Both the position numbers and the translations under genes were made by a program. Below, in pieces: positions 41,094-52,112 of a stretch of DNA of 64,000 nt (position 1 is its first letter; each line of letters begins with the position of its first letter). This stretch comes from Variovorax paradoxus (GTDB lineage: Bacteria > Pseudomonadota > Gammaproteobacteria > Burkholderiales > Burkholderiaceae_C): positions 3,534,001 through 3,598,000 of the forward strand of contig NZ_JAUSXG010000001.1 of NCBI RefSeq assembly GCF_030815855.1, given 5' to 3'. Under the pieces are notes generated by a model. The model saw nothing but the letters and a program-made list of their open reading frames with translations. It searched no databases and had not been told where the DNA came from.

Positions 41094-41446
41094 TGGAAAT
41101 CGTGCTCGCACTCGCCATCGGCGTGCTCACCGGTTCGGGCGTGTACCTGCTGCTGCGCCCGCGCACCTTCCAGGTGATCATGGGTCTCACGCTCATCTCG
41201 TACGCGGTCAACCTCTTCATCTTCAGCATGGGGCGGCTCAAGCTCGACAGCGAACCCGTGCTGGTGAAGGGCTTCACGTCCACGCTGGCCAACACGGCCG
41301 ACCCGATGCCGCAGGCCCTGGTGCTGACCGCGATCGTGATCGGCTTTGCGATGACCGCGCTGTTCCTGGTCGTCATGCTCGCCTCGCGCGGCTTGGCCGG
41401 CACCGACCACGTGGACGGCGAAGAGCGGCAGGAGGCGTCGGAGTGA
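41093..41446 (+). CDS. mrpC: Mrp antiporter subunit C
   Basis: The 117-residue protein is NuoK-like with three membrane helices: MEIVLALAIGVLTGSGVYLL, TFQVIMGLTLISYAVNLFIF and PMPQALVLTAIVIGFAMTAL. Its ATG overlaps the mrpA stop (TGATG), and its stop overlaps the mrpD start. Confidence 0.93.
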   Translation: MEIVLALAIGVLTGSGVYLLLRPRTFQVIMGLTLISYAVNLFIFSMGRLKLDSEPVLVKGFTSTLANTADPMPQALVLTAIVIGFAMTALFLVVMLASRGLAGTDHVDGEERQEASE

Positions 41447-43146
41447 CAGCATTGGTTCAACTCCTCGACCGGTTGCTCGACTTCAGCATGCCGCACCTCG
41501 TGGCGGTGCCGATCCTCGTGCCTTTGCTCACCGCGGCACTGATGCTGCTGCTCGGTGAAAACCGGCGCCGCGCCAAGTCGGCCCTGAGCGTGGTTTCGGG
41601 GCTGGTGGGTTTGTTGGCAGCTTTGGCGCTGCTGCGCTGGGTGAATGCACCCGAGACCGGTGACGGCCCCGGATCGATCGGCGTCTACCTGCCCGGCAAT
41701 TGGCAAGCCCCCTTCGGCATCGTGCTGGTGGCGGACCGCCTGTCGACCATGATGGTGGCGCTCACGGGCGTGGTCGCCTTCGCGGCCTCGATCTATTCCA
41801 CCTCGCGCTGGGACCGGGCCGGCGTGCATTTCCATCCGTTGCTGCAGCTGCAGCTCATGGGCCTGAACGGCGCCTTTCTCACGGGCGACCTGTTCAACCT
41901 GTTCGTCTTTTTCGAGGTGATGCTTGCGGCCTCTTACGGCCTGCTGCTGCACGGTTCGGGCCGGCTGCGGGTGCAGGCCGGGCTGCATTACATCGCGATC
42001 AATCTCGCGGCGTCGTCTCTCTTCCTGATCGGCGCGGCCCTGCTCTACGGCGCCACCGGCACGCTCAACATGGCCGACCTGAGCGTGCGCATCGCCGAGC
42101 TTGCGCCGGCCGATCGCGGCCTGGTGCATGCGGCGGCCGCCATCCTCGCGACCGCGTTCTTCGCGAAGGCCGGGGCCTGGCCGCTCAACTTCTGGCTGGT
42201 GCCGGCCTACAGCTCGGCGGTGTCGCCCGTGGGCGCGGTCTTCGCGCTGTTGACCAAGCTCGGCATCTACACGCTGCTGCGGTTGTGGACCCTGCTCTTC
42301 GCGCCAGATGCGGGCGCCTCGGCGGGATTCGGCCAGTCGGCGCTCATCGCCATCGGCCTGGCCACGCTGTTCGCAGGCGCCATGGGCATCGTCGGCACGC
42401 AGCGGCTCTCCAACCTCGCGGGCTTCAGCGTGCTGGTGTCGGCGGGCACGCTGCTGGCGGCCATGGGGCTCGGCGAACCCGCTGTGTGGGCCGGCGCGCT
42501 CTACTACCTGCTGAGCTCCACCCTCGCGGTCAGCGCCTTCTTCCTGCTGACCGACATGATCGAGCGCTGGCGCAATGCGGGCATGAGCGTTGCGCCCCAC
42601 GAAGCGGCGGGCACTGCGCCCTTCCTGGCCGAAGACCTGCGCGTGCTCGACGACGTGAACCTCGACGACGAGGCGCAAGCGCTCTATGGCCGCGCGATCC
42701 CCGCCGGCGTGGCGTTTCTCGGCCTGAGCTTCATCGGCTGCACCTTGCTGCTCTCGGGCCTGCCGCCGCTCTCGGGCTTCGTGGGCAAGTTCGCGATGCT
42801 GTCCGGCGCCTTCGCGACCAGCGGCACCTCCACGCCGGCATGGATCTTTCTGGCGCTGCTGATCGCCTCGGGCTTTCTCGCGCTGATTGCGCTGAGCCGC
42901 ACCGGCATCCGCCATTTCTGGACCCAGCCGCATCCCACCATGCCCGCACTGCCCGCGCTCGAGGTGCTGCCAGTGGCCGGCCTGCTCGCGGCCTGCGTGG
43001 CGCTGACGGTGTGGGCCGGCCCGGTCATGCGCCACGCGCTCATCACCGCCGAAGGGCTGCGCACGCCCGCCGCATACCGCAACGCGGTGCTCAATGCGCG
43101 GCAGGTGCCCAACCCCGTCGCTCCGGAGAAGGGCAAGGCACCATGA
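41443..43146 (+). CDS. mrpD: Mrp antiporter subunit D
   Basis: The 567-residue protein is a NuoN/NuoM-like subunit with about 14 membrane helices. Features include MGLNGAFLTGDLFNLFVFFE, GAWPLNFWLVPAYSSAVSPV and KLGIYTLLRLWTLLF. An internal insert around residues 370-410 (acidic, LAEDLRVLDDVNLDDEAQAL) is longer than in complex I relatives. GTG start at 41443 overlaps the mrpC stop. Confidence 0.93.
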   Translation: MTALVQLLDRLLDFSMPHLVAVPILVPLLTAALMLLLGENRRRAKSALSVVSGLVGLLAALALLRWVNAPETGDGPGSIGVYLPGNWQAPFGIVLVADRLSTMMVALTGVVAFAASIYSTSRWDRAGVHFHPLLQLQLMGLNGAFLTGDLFNLFVFFEVMLAASYGLLLHGSGRLRVQAGLHYIAINLAASSLFLIGAALLYGATGTLNMADLSVRIAELAPADRGLVHAAAAILATAFFAKAGAWPLNFWLVPAYSSAVSPVGAVFALLTKLGIYTLLRLWTLLFAPDAGASAGFGQSALIAIGLATLFAGAMGIVGTQRLSNLAGFSVLVSAGTLLAAMGLGEPAVWAGALYYLLSSTLAVSAFFLLTDMIERWRNAGMSVAPHEAAGTAPFLAEDLRVLDDVNLDDEAQALYGRAIPAGVAFLGLSFIGCTLLLSGLPPLSGFVGKFAMLSGAFATSGTSTPAWIFLALLIASGFLALIALSRTGIRHFWTQPHPTMPALPALEVLPVAGLLAACVALTVWAGPVMRHALITAEGLRTPAAYRNAVLNARQVPNPVAPEKGKAP

Positions 43147-43634
43147 AGCGCTGGATTCCTTCGCCGCCGCTTTCGATCGCGCTGTTCGTCGTGTGGCTCC
43201 TGCTCAACCAGTCGCTGGAGGCGGCCACGCTGGCATCGGCCCTGGTGCTGGCCCTTGTGGTGCCGCTGCTGACCAAGGGCCTTCGGCCGGCCGCCGTTCG
43301 CATGCGCAAGCCCTGGGTCGCGCTGCGGCTCGCGGGCCGGGCCTCGGTCGACATGCTGCAGTCGGCGCTCTTCGTGGCGCGCCGGTTGCTCACGCGGCGC
43401 ACATCGCGCATTGCGTCGAAGTTCGTGAACGTGCCGCTCGACCTGCGCGATCCGAACGGGCTCGCGGTGCTGGCCATGATCATGTGCCTCACGCCCGGCA
43501 CCGCCTGGGGCGAAATCTCGTTCGACAGCAGCGTGCTGCTGATCCACGTGTTCGACGTCGACGACGAAGCCGCGTTCATCGCCATGATCAAGCAGCGCTA
43601 CGAACACCCCTTGATGGAGATCTTCGAATCATGA
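43143..43634 (+). CDS. mrpE: Mrp antiporter subunit E
   Basis: The 163-residue protein has two N-terminal membrane helices (LSIALFVVWLLLNQSLEAAT) and the cytoplasmic family domain with NVPLDLRDPNGLAVLAMIMC, LTPGTAWGEISFDSSVLLIH. ATGA overlap with mrpD. Confidence 0.93.
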   Translation: MKRWIPSPPLSIALFVVWLLLNQSLEAATLASALVLALVVPLLTKGLRPAAVRMRKPWVALRLAGRASVDMLQSALFVARRLLTRRTSRIASKFVNVPLDLRDPNGLAVLAMIMCLTPGTAWGEISFDSSVLLIHVFDVDDEAAFIAMIKQRYEHPLMEIFES

Positions 43635-43909
43635 CGCCTGTACTTTTCTGGGCCTTGAAGCTGGCGCTCCTGCTGTTGGCCGTGGCCATGCTCTGCGCGC
43701 TGGCCCGTCTGATGATCGGCCCGACAGCGCAAGACCGTGTGACGGCGCTGGACTGCCTCTACGTCAACGGCATGCTGATGATGCTGGTGCTCGGCATCGT
43801 CTATGCGAGCAACGTGTACTTCGAAGCGGCCATGCTCACGGCGCTCTTCGGCTTCGTCGGGTCGACGGCCATGGCCAAGTTTCTCTTGCGCGGGGAGGTC
43901 ATCGAATGA
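43631..43909 (+). CDS. mrpF: Mrp antiporter subunit F
   Basis: The 92-residue protein has three membrane helices and the signature RLMIGPTAQDRVTALDCLYV. ATGA overlaps on both sides. Confidence 0.93.
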   Translation: MTPVLFWALKLALLLLAVAMLCALARLMIGPTAQDRVTALDCLYVNGMLMMLVLGIVYASNVYFEAAMLTALFGFVGSTAMAKFLLRGEVIE

Positions 43910-44271
43910 ACGACTTCATCGTGGGGCCGCTGCCGCTGTGGGCGGAGATTGTCACGGCGGTATTTGCCGTGCTCGGCGCGGCCTTCGCCGCCATCGGCTC
44001 CTTCGGCCTCGTCCGGCTGCCCACTTTCTTCCGCCGCATTCATGCGCCCACGCTCGGCGCCACGGTGGGCGTGTGGTGCATGACCATTGCCACCATCGTG
44101 TATTTCTCGGTGCAGGGCTACAGTCTGTTCCTGCATGCCGTGCTGATCGTTCTCTTCATTGCGCTCACGGCGCCCATCACCACCATCTTCCTGATGCGCG
44201 CCGCGCTCTTTCGCGAGCGGCAAAAGGGTGGCGACGTGCCGCCCGCGGCGAAGTCGGGCGCACCGGATTGA
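43906..44271 (+). CDS. mrpG: Mrp antiporter subunit G
   Basis: The 121-residue protein has three membrane helices and the family core AAIGSFGLVRLPTFFRRIHA, PTLGATVGVWCMTIA, TAPITTIFLMRAALFRERQ. It completes the A-C-D-E-F-G operon. The converging xdhC-like gene begins its 3' end 27 bp later. Confidence 0.93.
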   Translation: MNDFIVGPLPLWAEIVTAVFAVLGAAFAAIGSFGLVRLPTFFRRIHAPTLGATVGVWCMTIATIVYFSVQGYSLFLHAVLIVLFIALTAPITTIFLMRAALFRERQKGGDVPPAAKSGAPD

Positions 44272-44298
44272 ACTGAACAGAGGAAGCCCGCCGGCGGC

Positions 44299-45333
44299 TC
44301 AGCTCATCGCGAGCTGCTGCAGGCCCTTGGCACGCGCCACTTCCATTTCGCGCGGCAGCGTCACGCCGTTCTTCACCGCAAGGATCTCCGCCATCACGCT
44401 CACGGCAATTTCCGGCGGCGTCTTGCTGCCGATGTAGATGCCGATGGGGCCACGCAGCCGCGCGAGCGATTCCACCGTCTGGTCGAAGTGCTCGATCATG
44501 CGGTCGCGCCGCGCGTCGGCATTGCGGCGCGAACCGATGGCGCCCACATAGAAAGCTTCGCTCTGCAAGGCTTCGAGCAGCGCCAGGTCGTCGAGCTTGG
44601 GATCGTGCGTGAGCGCGACCACGCAGCTGCGCCGGTCGGGCTTGAAGGCCAGCACCGCATCGTCGGGCATCTCGGTCGTGATCTCCACGCCGGACAGCGA
44701 CCACGCAGTGCGGTACTCCGCGCGCGGATCGCACAGCGTCACGGCAAAGCCGCTGAACTTGGCCATGGTCGCGAGGTATTCGGCCAGTTGCCCCGCACCG
44801 ATCAACAGCATGCGGTACTCGGGGCCGAAGGTGTTGGTGAGCTCGGTGTCGTTCGCTTTCAGCTCGTCGGGCGCGGTGGCTTCGGCCAGCCGCACGGCCC
44901 CCGTCGCAAGCGCGACCGTGCGCTGCATGAGCTTGCCCTGCTCCAGCTCGGCCACGAGCTTATCGAGCAAGGCGGCCTCCGGGTCGTATTCGAGCAGCAG
45001 CTCCAGCGTGCCGCCGCAGGGCAGGCCGAAGCGATGCGCTTCGTCGGCCGTGATGCCGTACTTCACGAGCGCGGGCGGTGCGCCCAATGGCACTTCTTCG
45101 CCCTGGCCGTCGACGTTCGCGTGCGCGTGGCTGTAGCGGGCGATCAGGTCGTCCTCGATGCAACCGCCCGAGACAGAGCCCACCACCGCGCCATCGTCCG
45201 CCAGCGCCATGATCGAGCCGACCGGCCGCGGCGACGAGCCCCAGGTGCGCACCACCGTGGTCAGCAGCGCGCGCTTGCCGGCCTGGCGCCAGTCGCGCAG
45301 CGTGCGCAACACCATGACGTCGAGATTTTCCAT
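44299..45333 (-). CDS. XdhC/CoxF-like molybdenum cofactor insertion protein
   Basis: XdhC-family proteins bind and modify the molybdenum cofactor before it is inserted into the hydroxylase. The 344-residue protein has TTVVRTWGSSPRPVGSIMAL, VGSVSGGCIEDDL (XdhC/CoxI N-terminal part with Cys) and the C-terminal Rossmann domain LLIGAGQLAEYLATMAKFSG, with DPRAEYR. It is the last gene of the cluster on the minus strand, 13 bp after coxG. Confidence 0.85.
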   Translation of the reverse strand: MENLDVMVLRTLRDWRQAGKRALLTTVVRTWGSSPRPVGSIMALADDGAVVGSVSGGCIEDDLIARYSHAHANVDGQGEEVPLGAPPALVKYGITADEAHRFGLPCGGTLELLLEYDPEAALLDKLVAELEQGKLMQRTVALATGAVRLAEATAPDELKANDTELTNTFGPEYRMLLIGAGQLAEYLATMAKFSGFAVTLCDPRAEYRTAWSLSGVEITTEMPDDAVLAFKPDRRSCVVALTHDPKLDDLALLEALQSEAFYVGAIGSRRNADARRDRMIEHFDQTVESLARLRGPIGIYIGSKTPPEIAVSVMAEILAVKNGVTLPREMEVARAKGLQQLAMS

Positions 45334-45346
45334 GCGTGGTCAGCCC

Positions 45347-45979
45347 TCAGCTTTCGTTGCCCGGCGCGGCGGACGCGTCCTTGTCGTCCTTCTTGCCGAG
45401 GCCGATCTTCTTCATGAGGCCGGACATCACGCCCGCCTTTTCCGCTGGAGCCTCGGCCGTTTCTTCGGCTGCAGCCGGCGGCGGTCCGTAACGGCTCTGC
45501 ATTTCGGCGTCGAAGCGCTTGAAGAAATCGTCGGCGGTCGACTTCGCGGCGCCGTCGATGAGCCGCTGGCCCAATTGAGCGATCTTGCCGCCGACCTGCG
45601 CCTGCACGGTGTAGTCGAGCTCACAGCCGGCCGGCGACGGCGCGCCTTCGGGCAGTGCCTGCGCGGCGTCGGCGGCGCCGTTCAACGGCCGGAGCGTCAC
45701 GCTGGACGACCCTTTGGCAAACCCCGCAACGCCGCCCTGCCCTTCGAAGGTGAGCTTATAGCCATCAGGCGCCACGATGTCCGACAGCGCGACCTTGCCG
45801 CTGAACTTGGCCGACACCGGGCCGATCTTCAGCGCCAGCGCCACGCTGTACTGGTTGTCGCCCGTCAGCTCGAACTTGTCGCAGCCGGGAATGCACTTCT
45901 TGAGCGTCTCGGGATCGTTGAGCGCTTCCCAGGCCTGTTGTTGCGTCACGCCGAGGCGGCGGTTACCGAGCATTTCCAT
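45347..45979 (-). CDS. coxG: CoxG-type SRPBCC protein
   Basis: CoxG (CO dehydrogenase subunit G family) is a lipid-binding START-like protein thought to help anchor the enzyme at the membrane. The 210-residue protein has the core MEMLGNRRLGVTQQQAWEAL, LKKCIPGCDKFE, FSGKVALSDIVAPDGYKL, and a helical Ala/Pro-rich C-terminus ending in a Lys-rich tail. ATG at 45979 is the conserved start; the longer frame has no support. Confidence 0.85.
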   Translation of the reverse strand: MEMLGNRRLGVTQQQAWEALNDPETLKKCIPGCDKFELTGDNQYSVALALKIGPVSAKFSGKVALSDIVAPDGYKLTFEGQGGVAGFAKGSSSVTLRPLNGAADAAQALPEGAPSPAGCELDYTVQAQVGGKIAQLGQRLIDGAAKSTADDFFKRFDAEMQSRYGPPPAAAEETAEAPAEKAGVMSGLMKKIGLGKKDDKDASAAPGNES

Positions 45980-46011
45980 GTTGGTTTTCCTTTTTTCTTT
46001 CCTGTGAGCCG

Positions 46012-47226
46012 CTAGCGGGTGGACCGCATCAAGGCGGCGAGGCTGGCGGCCAGCTGTTCGAGAGCACTGAGATTGTGGACCGCGAGCATCGCGTCCGCAT
46101 GGCGGTGCAGCACGCCGGCCCCACGCGCCAAAGGGGCGTAGCCCTCGAAACGCAACAGCGGATTGAGCCACAGCAGGCGGCGCGAATGGCGCTTGAGCCA
46201 GAGCAGCTCGCTTTCGAGCAGCGCAGGCTCTCCGGTGTCCAGCCCGTCGCTGATCACCAGCGCCAGCGTGCGGCGGCCTGTCAAGCGGCGCGCATGCGCG
46301 CGGCGAAGCTCGGCCAGCGAACCGCCGAGCCGCGTGCCGCCCGCAAAATCGTCGATGGCGAGGCTGGCCGCGCCCAGCATGGCGTCGGTGTCGGCCAGCC
46401 GGAAAGCAGGCGTCAGGTCGGTCAGGCGGGTGCCGAAAGCGAACACGTCGCGCCGCCCGGCGCGGCGGGTGGCTGCGTGCAGGAACGCGAGCAGCAGGCG
46501 CGCATAGCGCTCCATCGATCCCGACACATCGACCAACACCAGCAGCGGCAACGGTTGTTCGCGCCGGCTGAGCTTCGGCAGGCGAAGTATTTCGCCGCCC
46601 GTGCGCGCGGCCTCGTGCAGCACGCCGGGCCAGTGCATGCGCGCATGCTGCGAACCGGCATCGTTGGACGGGCGCAGCCGGCGCGACGGCAGCGAAGGAA
46701 TAGGCAAGGAAATATCGCGCGCGAGGCGTTCGACCAGCCGGTATTCGGAAGCGCCGAGCGCATTGAAGTCCGCGTGCTGCAGCCGCTGCCGGTCGCTCGA
46801 CGTCATGGCGGCATCGAACTCGAGCTCCTTGTCCGGCTTGGCAGCCACGGCGGATTTCGAAGGATCGCGCGGGGCCGTGAGCGCCTCGCGCACGCGCGGC
46901 CGCCGCTTCGAAGGTTCGGCCTTGCCCTCGGCGCTCGGCAGCATCTGCGCGAGCAGCTTGTTGGCAAGTTCAGGGTCGCGAAACCACGCATCGAAGAGTT
47001 CGCGAAACACCATGCGGTCCTGCTCGCGGCTCACCATCACGGCTTCCATCGCGGCGCTCAGGTCGAGCCGGCCTTCCACGCCCACGAGCGTGGCCGCCTC
47101 GGCGGCGAGCGCGATGCGCATGGCATCGGTGCGCACGCCGGCACGGCGCAGCGCGCGTCCGAACGCCGTGATGTTGCCGGCCAGCTTGCCGCTGCGGACA
47201 TCGCCGAGTTGCTGGATACCGGTCAT
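46012..47226 (-). CDS. coxE: CoxE-type VWA protein
   Basis: The 404-residue protein is the von Willebrand A partner of the MoxR ATPase in hydroxylase maturation. The C-terminal VWA domain shows the MIDAS motif VLVDVSGSMERYARL (Asp-x-Ser-x-Ser), then TRLGGSLAELRR and VISDGLDTGEP. The N-terminal half (residues 20-180) is helical. It follows the ATPase gene by 28 bp. In Oligotropha the CoxDE pair builds the Cu-S-Mo site; here the substrate enzyme is of form II. Confidence 0.86.
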   Translation of the reverse strand: MTGIQQLGDVRSGKLAGNITAFGRALRRAGVRTDAMRIALAAEAATLVGVEGRLDLSAAMEAVMVSREQDRMVFRELFDAWFRDPELANKLLAQMLPSAEGKAEPSKRRPRVREALTAPRDPSKSAVAAKPDKELEFDAAMTSSDRQRLQHADFNALGASEYRLVERLARDISLPIPSLPSRRLRPSNDAGSQHARMHWPGVLHEAARTGGEILRLPKLSRREQPLPLLVLVDVSGSMERYARLLLAFLHAATRRAGRRDVFAFGTRLTDLTPAFRLADTDAMLGAASLAIDDFAGGTRLGGSLAELRRAHARRLTGRRTLALVISDGLDTGEPALLESELLWLKRHSRRLLWLNPLLRFEGYAPLARGAGVLHRHADAMLAVHNLSALEQLAASLAALMRSTR

Positions 47227-47254
47227 GCGGGGCGGCCTCGGCCTTCAGCCACGC

Positions 47255-48157
<903 letters not shown>

Positions 48158-48221
48158 GGCAAAGCGTAGCGGAAGACGCGTGGATGTCGCGCCTTCCCCT
48201 TCCGATCGGCGCCCGGCTTTC

Positions 48222-49013
48222 TCAGCCCAGCGCCTTGGTCACGGCCCGCTGCGTCAGCACGCTGATCAGGTTGGCGCGGTAGGCGGCCGAGGCGTGCAGG
48301 TCGCTGTTGAGTTCGCCCGCATCGATCTTCACCGCCGCGGCGGCTGCCGCGGTGAAGCTCTTGTTGAGCGCATCTTCAAGCCCCGCGTGGCGGAACACGC
48401 CGTTGCCCGCGCCGGTGATGGCCACCCGAACGCCGCTGTCGTACTGCGCAAGGAACACGCCGACGAGCGGAAAGTTCGATGCTTTCTGGCGCAGCTTTTC
48501 GTACACGGCGCGCTTTGGAATCGGAAAGCGGATCGCGGTGATCAGCTCGTCCTCTTCCAGTGCCGTGGTGAACATGCCGAGGAAGAAATCGTCGGCCGCA
48601 ATCTCGCGCTTCGAGGTGATCACCGTCGCGCCCGAGCCCAGCACCGCGCTGGGATAGCACGCGGCCGGGTCGTTGTTGGCCACCGAGCCGCCGATGGTGC
48701 CCATCGCGCGCACCTGCCGGTCGCCGATGCGCCCGGCCAGGTCGGCCAGCGCAGGAAAGGCGGCTTTCACGTCGGTGTTGTTCGCCACATCGAGATGGCG
48801 GGACATGGCGCCGATCGTGATCGTGCTGCCGTCCTTCTTGATGCCGGTGAGTTCCTTGACGCCGCCCAGGTCCACCAGCCGCTCGGGCGCGGAGAGCCTG
48901 AGCTTCATGGAGGCGAGCAGCGTCTGGCCGCCGGCCAGCGGCTTGGCGCCGGCGCTGGCCAGCTTGGCCGCATCGGCCACGGTGGAGGGCCGTTCGAGTG
49001 TGAAGGCATACAT
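48222..49013 (-). CDS. coxM: Hydroxylase medium subunit (CoxM-type FAD protein)
   Basis: The FAD subunit passes electrons from the iron-sulphur subunit to the quinone pool or an acceptor. The 263-residue protein has KPLAGGQTLLASMKLRLSAP, the FAD-binding ATIGGSVANNDPAACYPS type segment (GTIGGSVANNDPA) and the C-terminal CODH flavoprotein domain. ATG at 49013 is the family start; an upstream frame reads into the leader. It lies 22 bp after coxL. Confidence 0.88.
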   Translation of the reverse strand: MYAFTLERPSTVADAAKLASAGAKPLAGGQTLLASMKLRLSAPERLVDLGGVKELTGIKKDGSTITIGAMSRHLDVANNTDVKAAFPALADLAGRIGDRQVRAMGTIGGSVANNDPAACYPSAVLGSGATVITSKREIAADDFFLGMFTTALEEDELITAIRFPIPKRAVYEKLRQKASNFPLVGVFLAQYDSGVRVAITGAGNGVFRHAGLEDALNKSFTAAAAAAVKIDAGELNSDLHASAAYRANLISVLTQRAVTKALG

Positions 49014-49035
49014 GGTGTGGTTCCTTCCTTGTTTT

Positions 49036-51420
49036 TCAGTGAGGGGCGGCAGCCTGCATCGCTTCCCAGACACGGCTGGCCGAGGCAGGCATGTCGAAGT
49101 CCTTGACGCCGAGCGGCGCCAGCGCGTCGAGCAAAGCGTTGATCACGGCCGGCGGCGAGCCGATGGCCCCGGCCTCGCCGCAGCCCTTGGTGCCCAGCGG
49201 GTTGTGCGTGCACGGCGTGCACACGGTGTCGAGCTTGAACTGCGGAAAGTCGGCGGCCCTTGGCATGGCGTAGTCCATGAAGCTGCCGGTGAGCAGCTGG
49301 CCGGTTTCGTTGTCGTACACGCAGTTTTCGAGCAGCGCCTGCCCGATGCCCTGCACCAGCCCGCCGTGCACCTGGCCCTCGACGATCATCGGGTTGATGA
49401 TGGTGCCGAAATCGTCCACGGCGGTGAAGCGGTCGACGCGGACCTCGCCAGTCTGCCTGTCCACCTCGACCTCGCAGATGTAGGTACCGCCCGGGAAGGT
49501 GAAATTGGTCGGATCGTAGAACGCGGTTTCGTTCAGACCCGGCTCGAGCTTGTCGAGCGGGTAGTTGTGCGGCACGTAGGCCGTGAGCGCCACCTGGCCG
49601 AACGGAATCTTCTTGTCGGTCCCCTTCACGGTGAACTCGCCGTTCGCAAACTCGATGTCGGCATCGCTCGCCTCCATCAGGTGCGCGGCAATCTTCTTGG
49701 CCTTGGTCTCGATCTTGTCGAGCGCCTTCATGATGGCCGCGCCACCGACCGAAATCGAGCGCGAGCCATAGGTGCCCATGCCGAAGGGCACGCGGCCCGT
49801 GTCGCCATGGACCACGTCGACGTTGTCGACCGGAATGCCAAGCCGCGCCGCAACCACCTGCGCAAAGGTGGTCTCGTGGCCCTGCCCATGGCTGTGCGAG
49901 CCGGTGAACACCGTCACGCTGCCGGTCGGGTGCACGCGGATCTCGCCGCATTCGAACAAACCGGCCCGCGCGCCCAGCGCCCCCGCAATGTTCGAGGGCG
50001 CAATGCCGCAGGCTTCGATGTAGCTCGAGTAGCCGATGCCGCGCAGCTTGTCCTTGGCCTCGGTGGCCGCCTTGCGCTGCGCGTAGCCCTCGACCTCGGC
50101 CAGCACCTTGGCCTTGTCCATGCAGGCATGGAAGTCGCCGGTGTCGTACTGCAGCGCCACCGGCGTCTGGTACGGAAAGGTGGTGATGAAGTTGCGCTTG
50201 CGGATCTCGTCCTGGCCCAGGTTCATTTCCCAGGCGCAGCGCGACACCAGCCGCTCGAGCAGGTAGGTGGCTTCAGGCCGCCCTGCGCCTCGGTAGGCAT
50301 CGACCGGTGCGGTGTTGGTGAACCACGCATCGACCTCGACATAGATCTGCGGCGTGGTGTACTGGCCCGCGAGCAGCGTGGCGTAGAGGATGGTGGGCAC
50401 CGCCGTCGAGAAGGTCGACAGGTAGGCGCCGAGGTTGGCGTCGGTGTGCACCCGCATCGCGAGGAACTTGCCTTGACTGTCCATCGCCATTTCGGCGTGG
50501 CTCACATGGTCGCGGCCATGTGCGTCGGACAAAAAGCACTCGGAGCGCTCCGCCGTCCACTTGATGTTGCGGTTGAGCTGCTTGGCGGCCCATGTCAGGC
50601 ACACGTCTTCGGCGTACAAAAAGATCTTGGAGCCGAAGCCGCCGCCCACGTCGGGTGCAATCACGCGCACCTTGTGCTCGGGCAGGCCGAGCACGAAGGC
50701 CGTCATCAACAGGCGCTCGACGTGCGGGTTCTGGTTGGACACATACAGCGTGTAGTCGTCGGTGCCGCGGCTGTAGCTGCCGATGGCCACGCGCGGCTCG
50801 ATCGGGTTGGGAATCAGCCGGTTGTTGACCAGGTCGAGTTGGGTGACGTGCGCGGCATTGGCAAACACCCCATCGACCGCCGCCTTGTCGCCCAGCGTCC
50901 ACTTGTAGCACTGGTTGTCGGGCGCTTCGTCGTGCAGGGTGACACCGCTGGCTTTCTTCGCCGCGTCGGACACGCTCACGACCGCGGGCAGCACGTCATA
51001 ATCGACCACCACGGCTTCGGCCGCGTTCTTGGCCTGCTCGACCGTCTCGGCCACCACCATGGCCACGTGGTCGCCCACGTAGCGCACCTTGTTGATCGCG
51101 AGGATCGGGTGCATCGGCTCCTTCATGGGGGTGCCGTCGGGGTTGTTGATGAGCCAGCCGCAGGGCAGCCCGCCCATCTTGCCCTCGATGTCCTTGCCGC
51201 TGAAGATGCCGACCACGCCGGGCATCTTCAGCGCCTCGGCAATGTCGACCGACTTGACCACGGCATGGGCGTGCGGCGAGCGCACGAAGACCGCATGGCT
51301 CTGGTTGGCCAGCGTGATGTCGTCGGTGTAATTGCCCGCGCCGGTCAGGAAGCGGTAGTCTTCCTTGCGCCGAAGCGCCTCGCCGATGTGGGGCAGATTG
51401 GAGAAGTCGGAAGCACCCAT
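49036..51420 (-). CDS. coxL: Molybdenum hydroxylase large subunit (CoxL form II-like)
   Basis: The catalytic subunit, 794 residues, binds molybdopterin cytosine dinucleotide. It has the N-terminal RRKEDYRFLTGAGNYTDDI, DVGGGFGSKIFLYAEDVC, and C-terminal GQGHETTFAQVVAARLGIP and KGCGEAGAIGSPPAVINA with the Glu expected to be catalytic. The active-site loop reads VDAYRGAGRPE. True CO dehydrogenases carry AYxCSFR there; AYRGAGR marks form II enzymes with other, often unknown, substrates. Confidence 0.9.
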   Translation of the reverse strand: MGASDFSNLPHIGEALRRKEDYRFLTGAGNYTDDITLANQSHAVFVRSPHAHAVVKSVDIAEALKMPGVVGIFSGKDIEGKMGGLPCGWLINNPDGTPMKEPMHPILAINKVRYVGDHVAMVVAETVEQAKNAAEAVVVDYDVLPAVVSVSDAAKKASGVTLHDEAPDNQCYKWTLGDKAAVDGVFANAAHVTQLDLVNNRLIPNPIEPRVAIGSYSRGTDDYTLYVSNQNPHVERLLMTAFVLGLPEHKVRVIAPDVGGGFGSKIFLYAEDVCLTWAAKQLNRNIKWTAERSECFLSDAHGRDHVSHAEMAMDSQGKFLAMRVHTDANLGAYLSTFSTAVPTILYATLLAGQYTTPQIYVEVDAWFTNTAPVDAYRGAGRPEATYLLERLVSRCAWEMNLGQDEIRKRNFITTFPYQTPVALQYDTGDFHACMDKAKVLAEVEGYAQRKAATEAKDKLRGIGYSSYIEACGIAPSNIAGALGARAGLFECGEIRVHPTGSVTVFTGSHSHGQGHETTFAQVVAARLGIPVDNVDVVHGDTGRVPFGMGTYGSRSISVGGAAIMKALDKIETKAKKIAAHLMEASDADIEFANGEFTVKGTDKKIPFGQVALTAYVPHNYPLDKLEPGLNETAFYDPTNFTFPGGTYICEVEVDRQTGEVRVDRFTAVDDFGTIINPMIVEGQVHGGLVQGIGQALLENCVYDNETGQLLTGSFMDYAMPRAADFPQFKLDTVCTPCTHNPLGTKGCGEAGAIGSPPAVINALLDALAPLGVKDFDMPASASRVWEAMQAAAPH

Positions 51421-51433
51421 GATGTTTGCTCCC

Positions 51434-51931
<498 letters not shown>

Positions 51932-52112
51932 GTGGCTGTCTCCGTTGAAGGTGATGGCTGGTTCAGCGAATGGCATCTTGGACGCCGGCCCGGTGCACTA
52001 TCCTAGGCAAAACCCTCGCCGCTTGCGCAGTGCGCGCGAAATTCTCAAAATGAAACAACTTGCGGCCAGACAAGCTTCGTAAAAAAACGCCCCCTCCGAG
52101 CGAATCGATCCG

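Noticed and set aside
40990..43035. 681-codon ORF antisense to mrpC and mrpD
   Set aside because: Low-complexity Arg/Gln/His composition opposite well-defined antiporter genes.
49036..51420. True aerobic CO dehydrogenase
   Set aside because: The active-site loop lacks the AYxCSFR motif of form I; only the cluster layout is CO-dehydrogenase-like.
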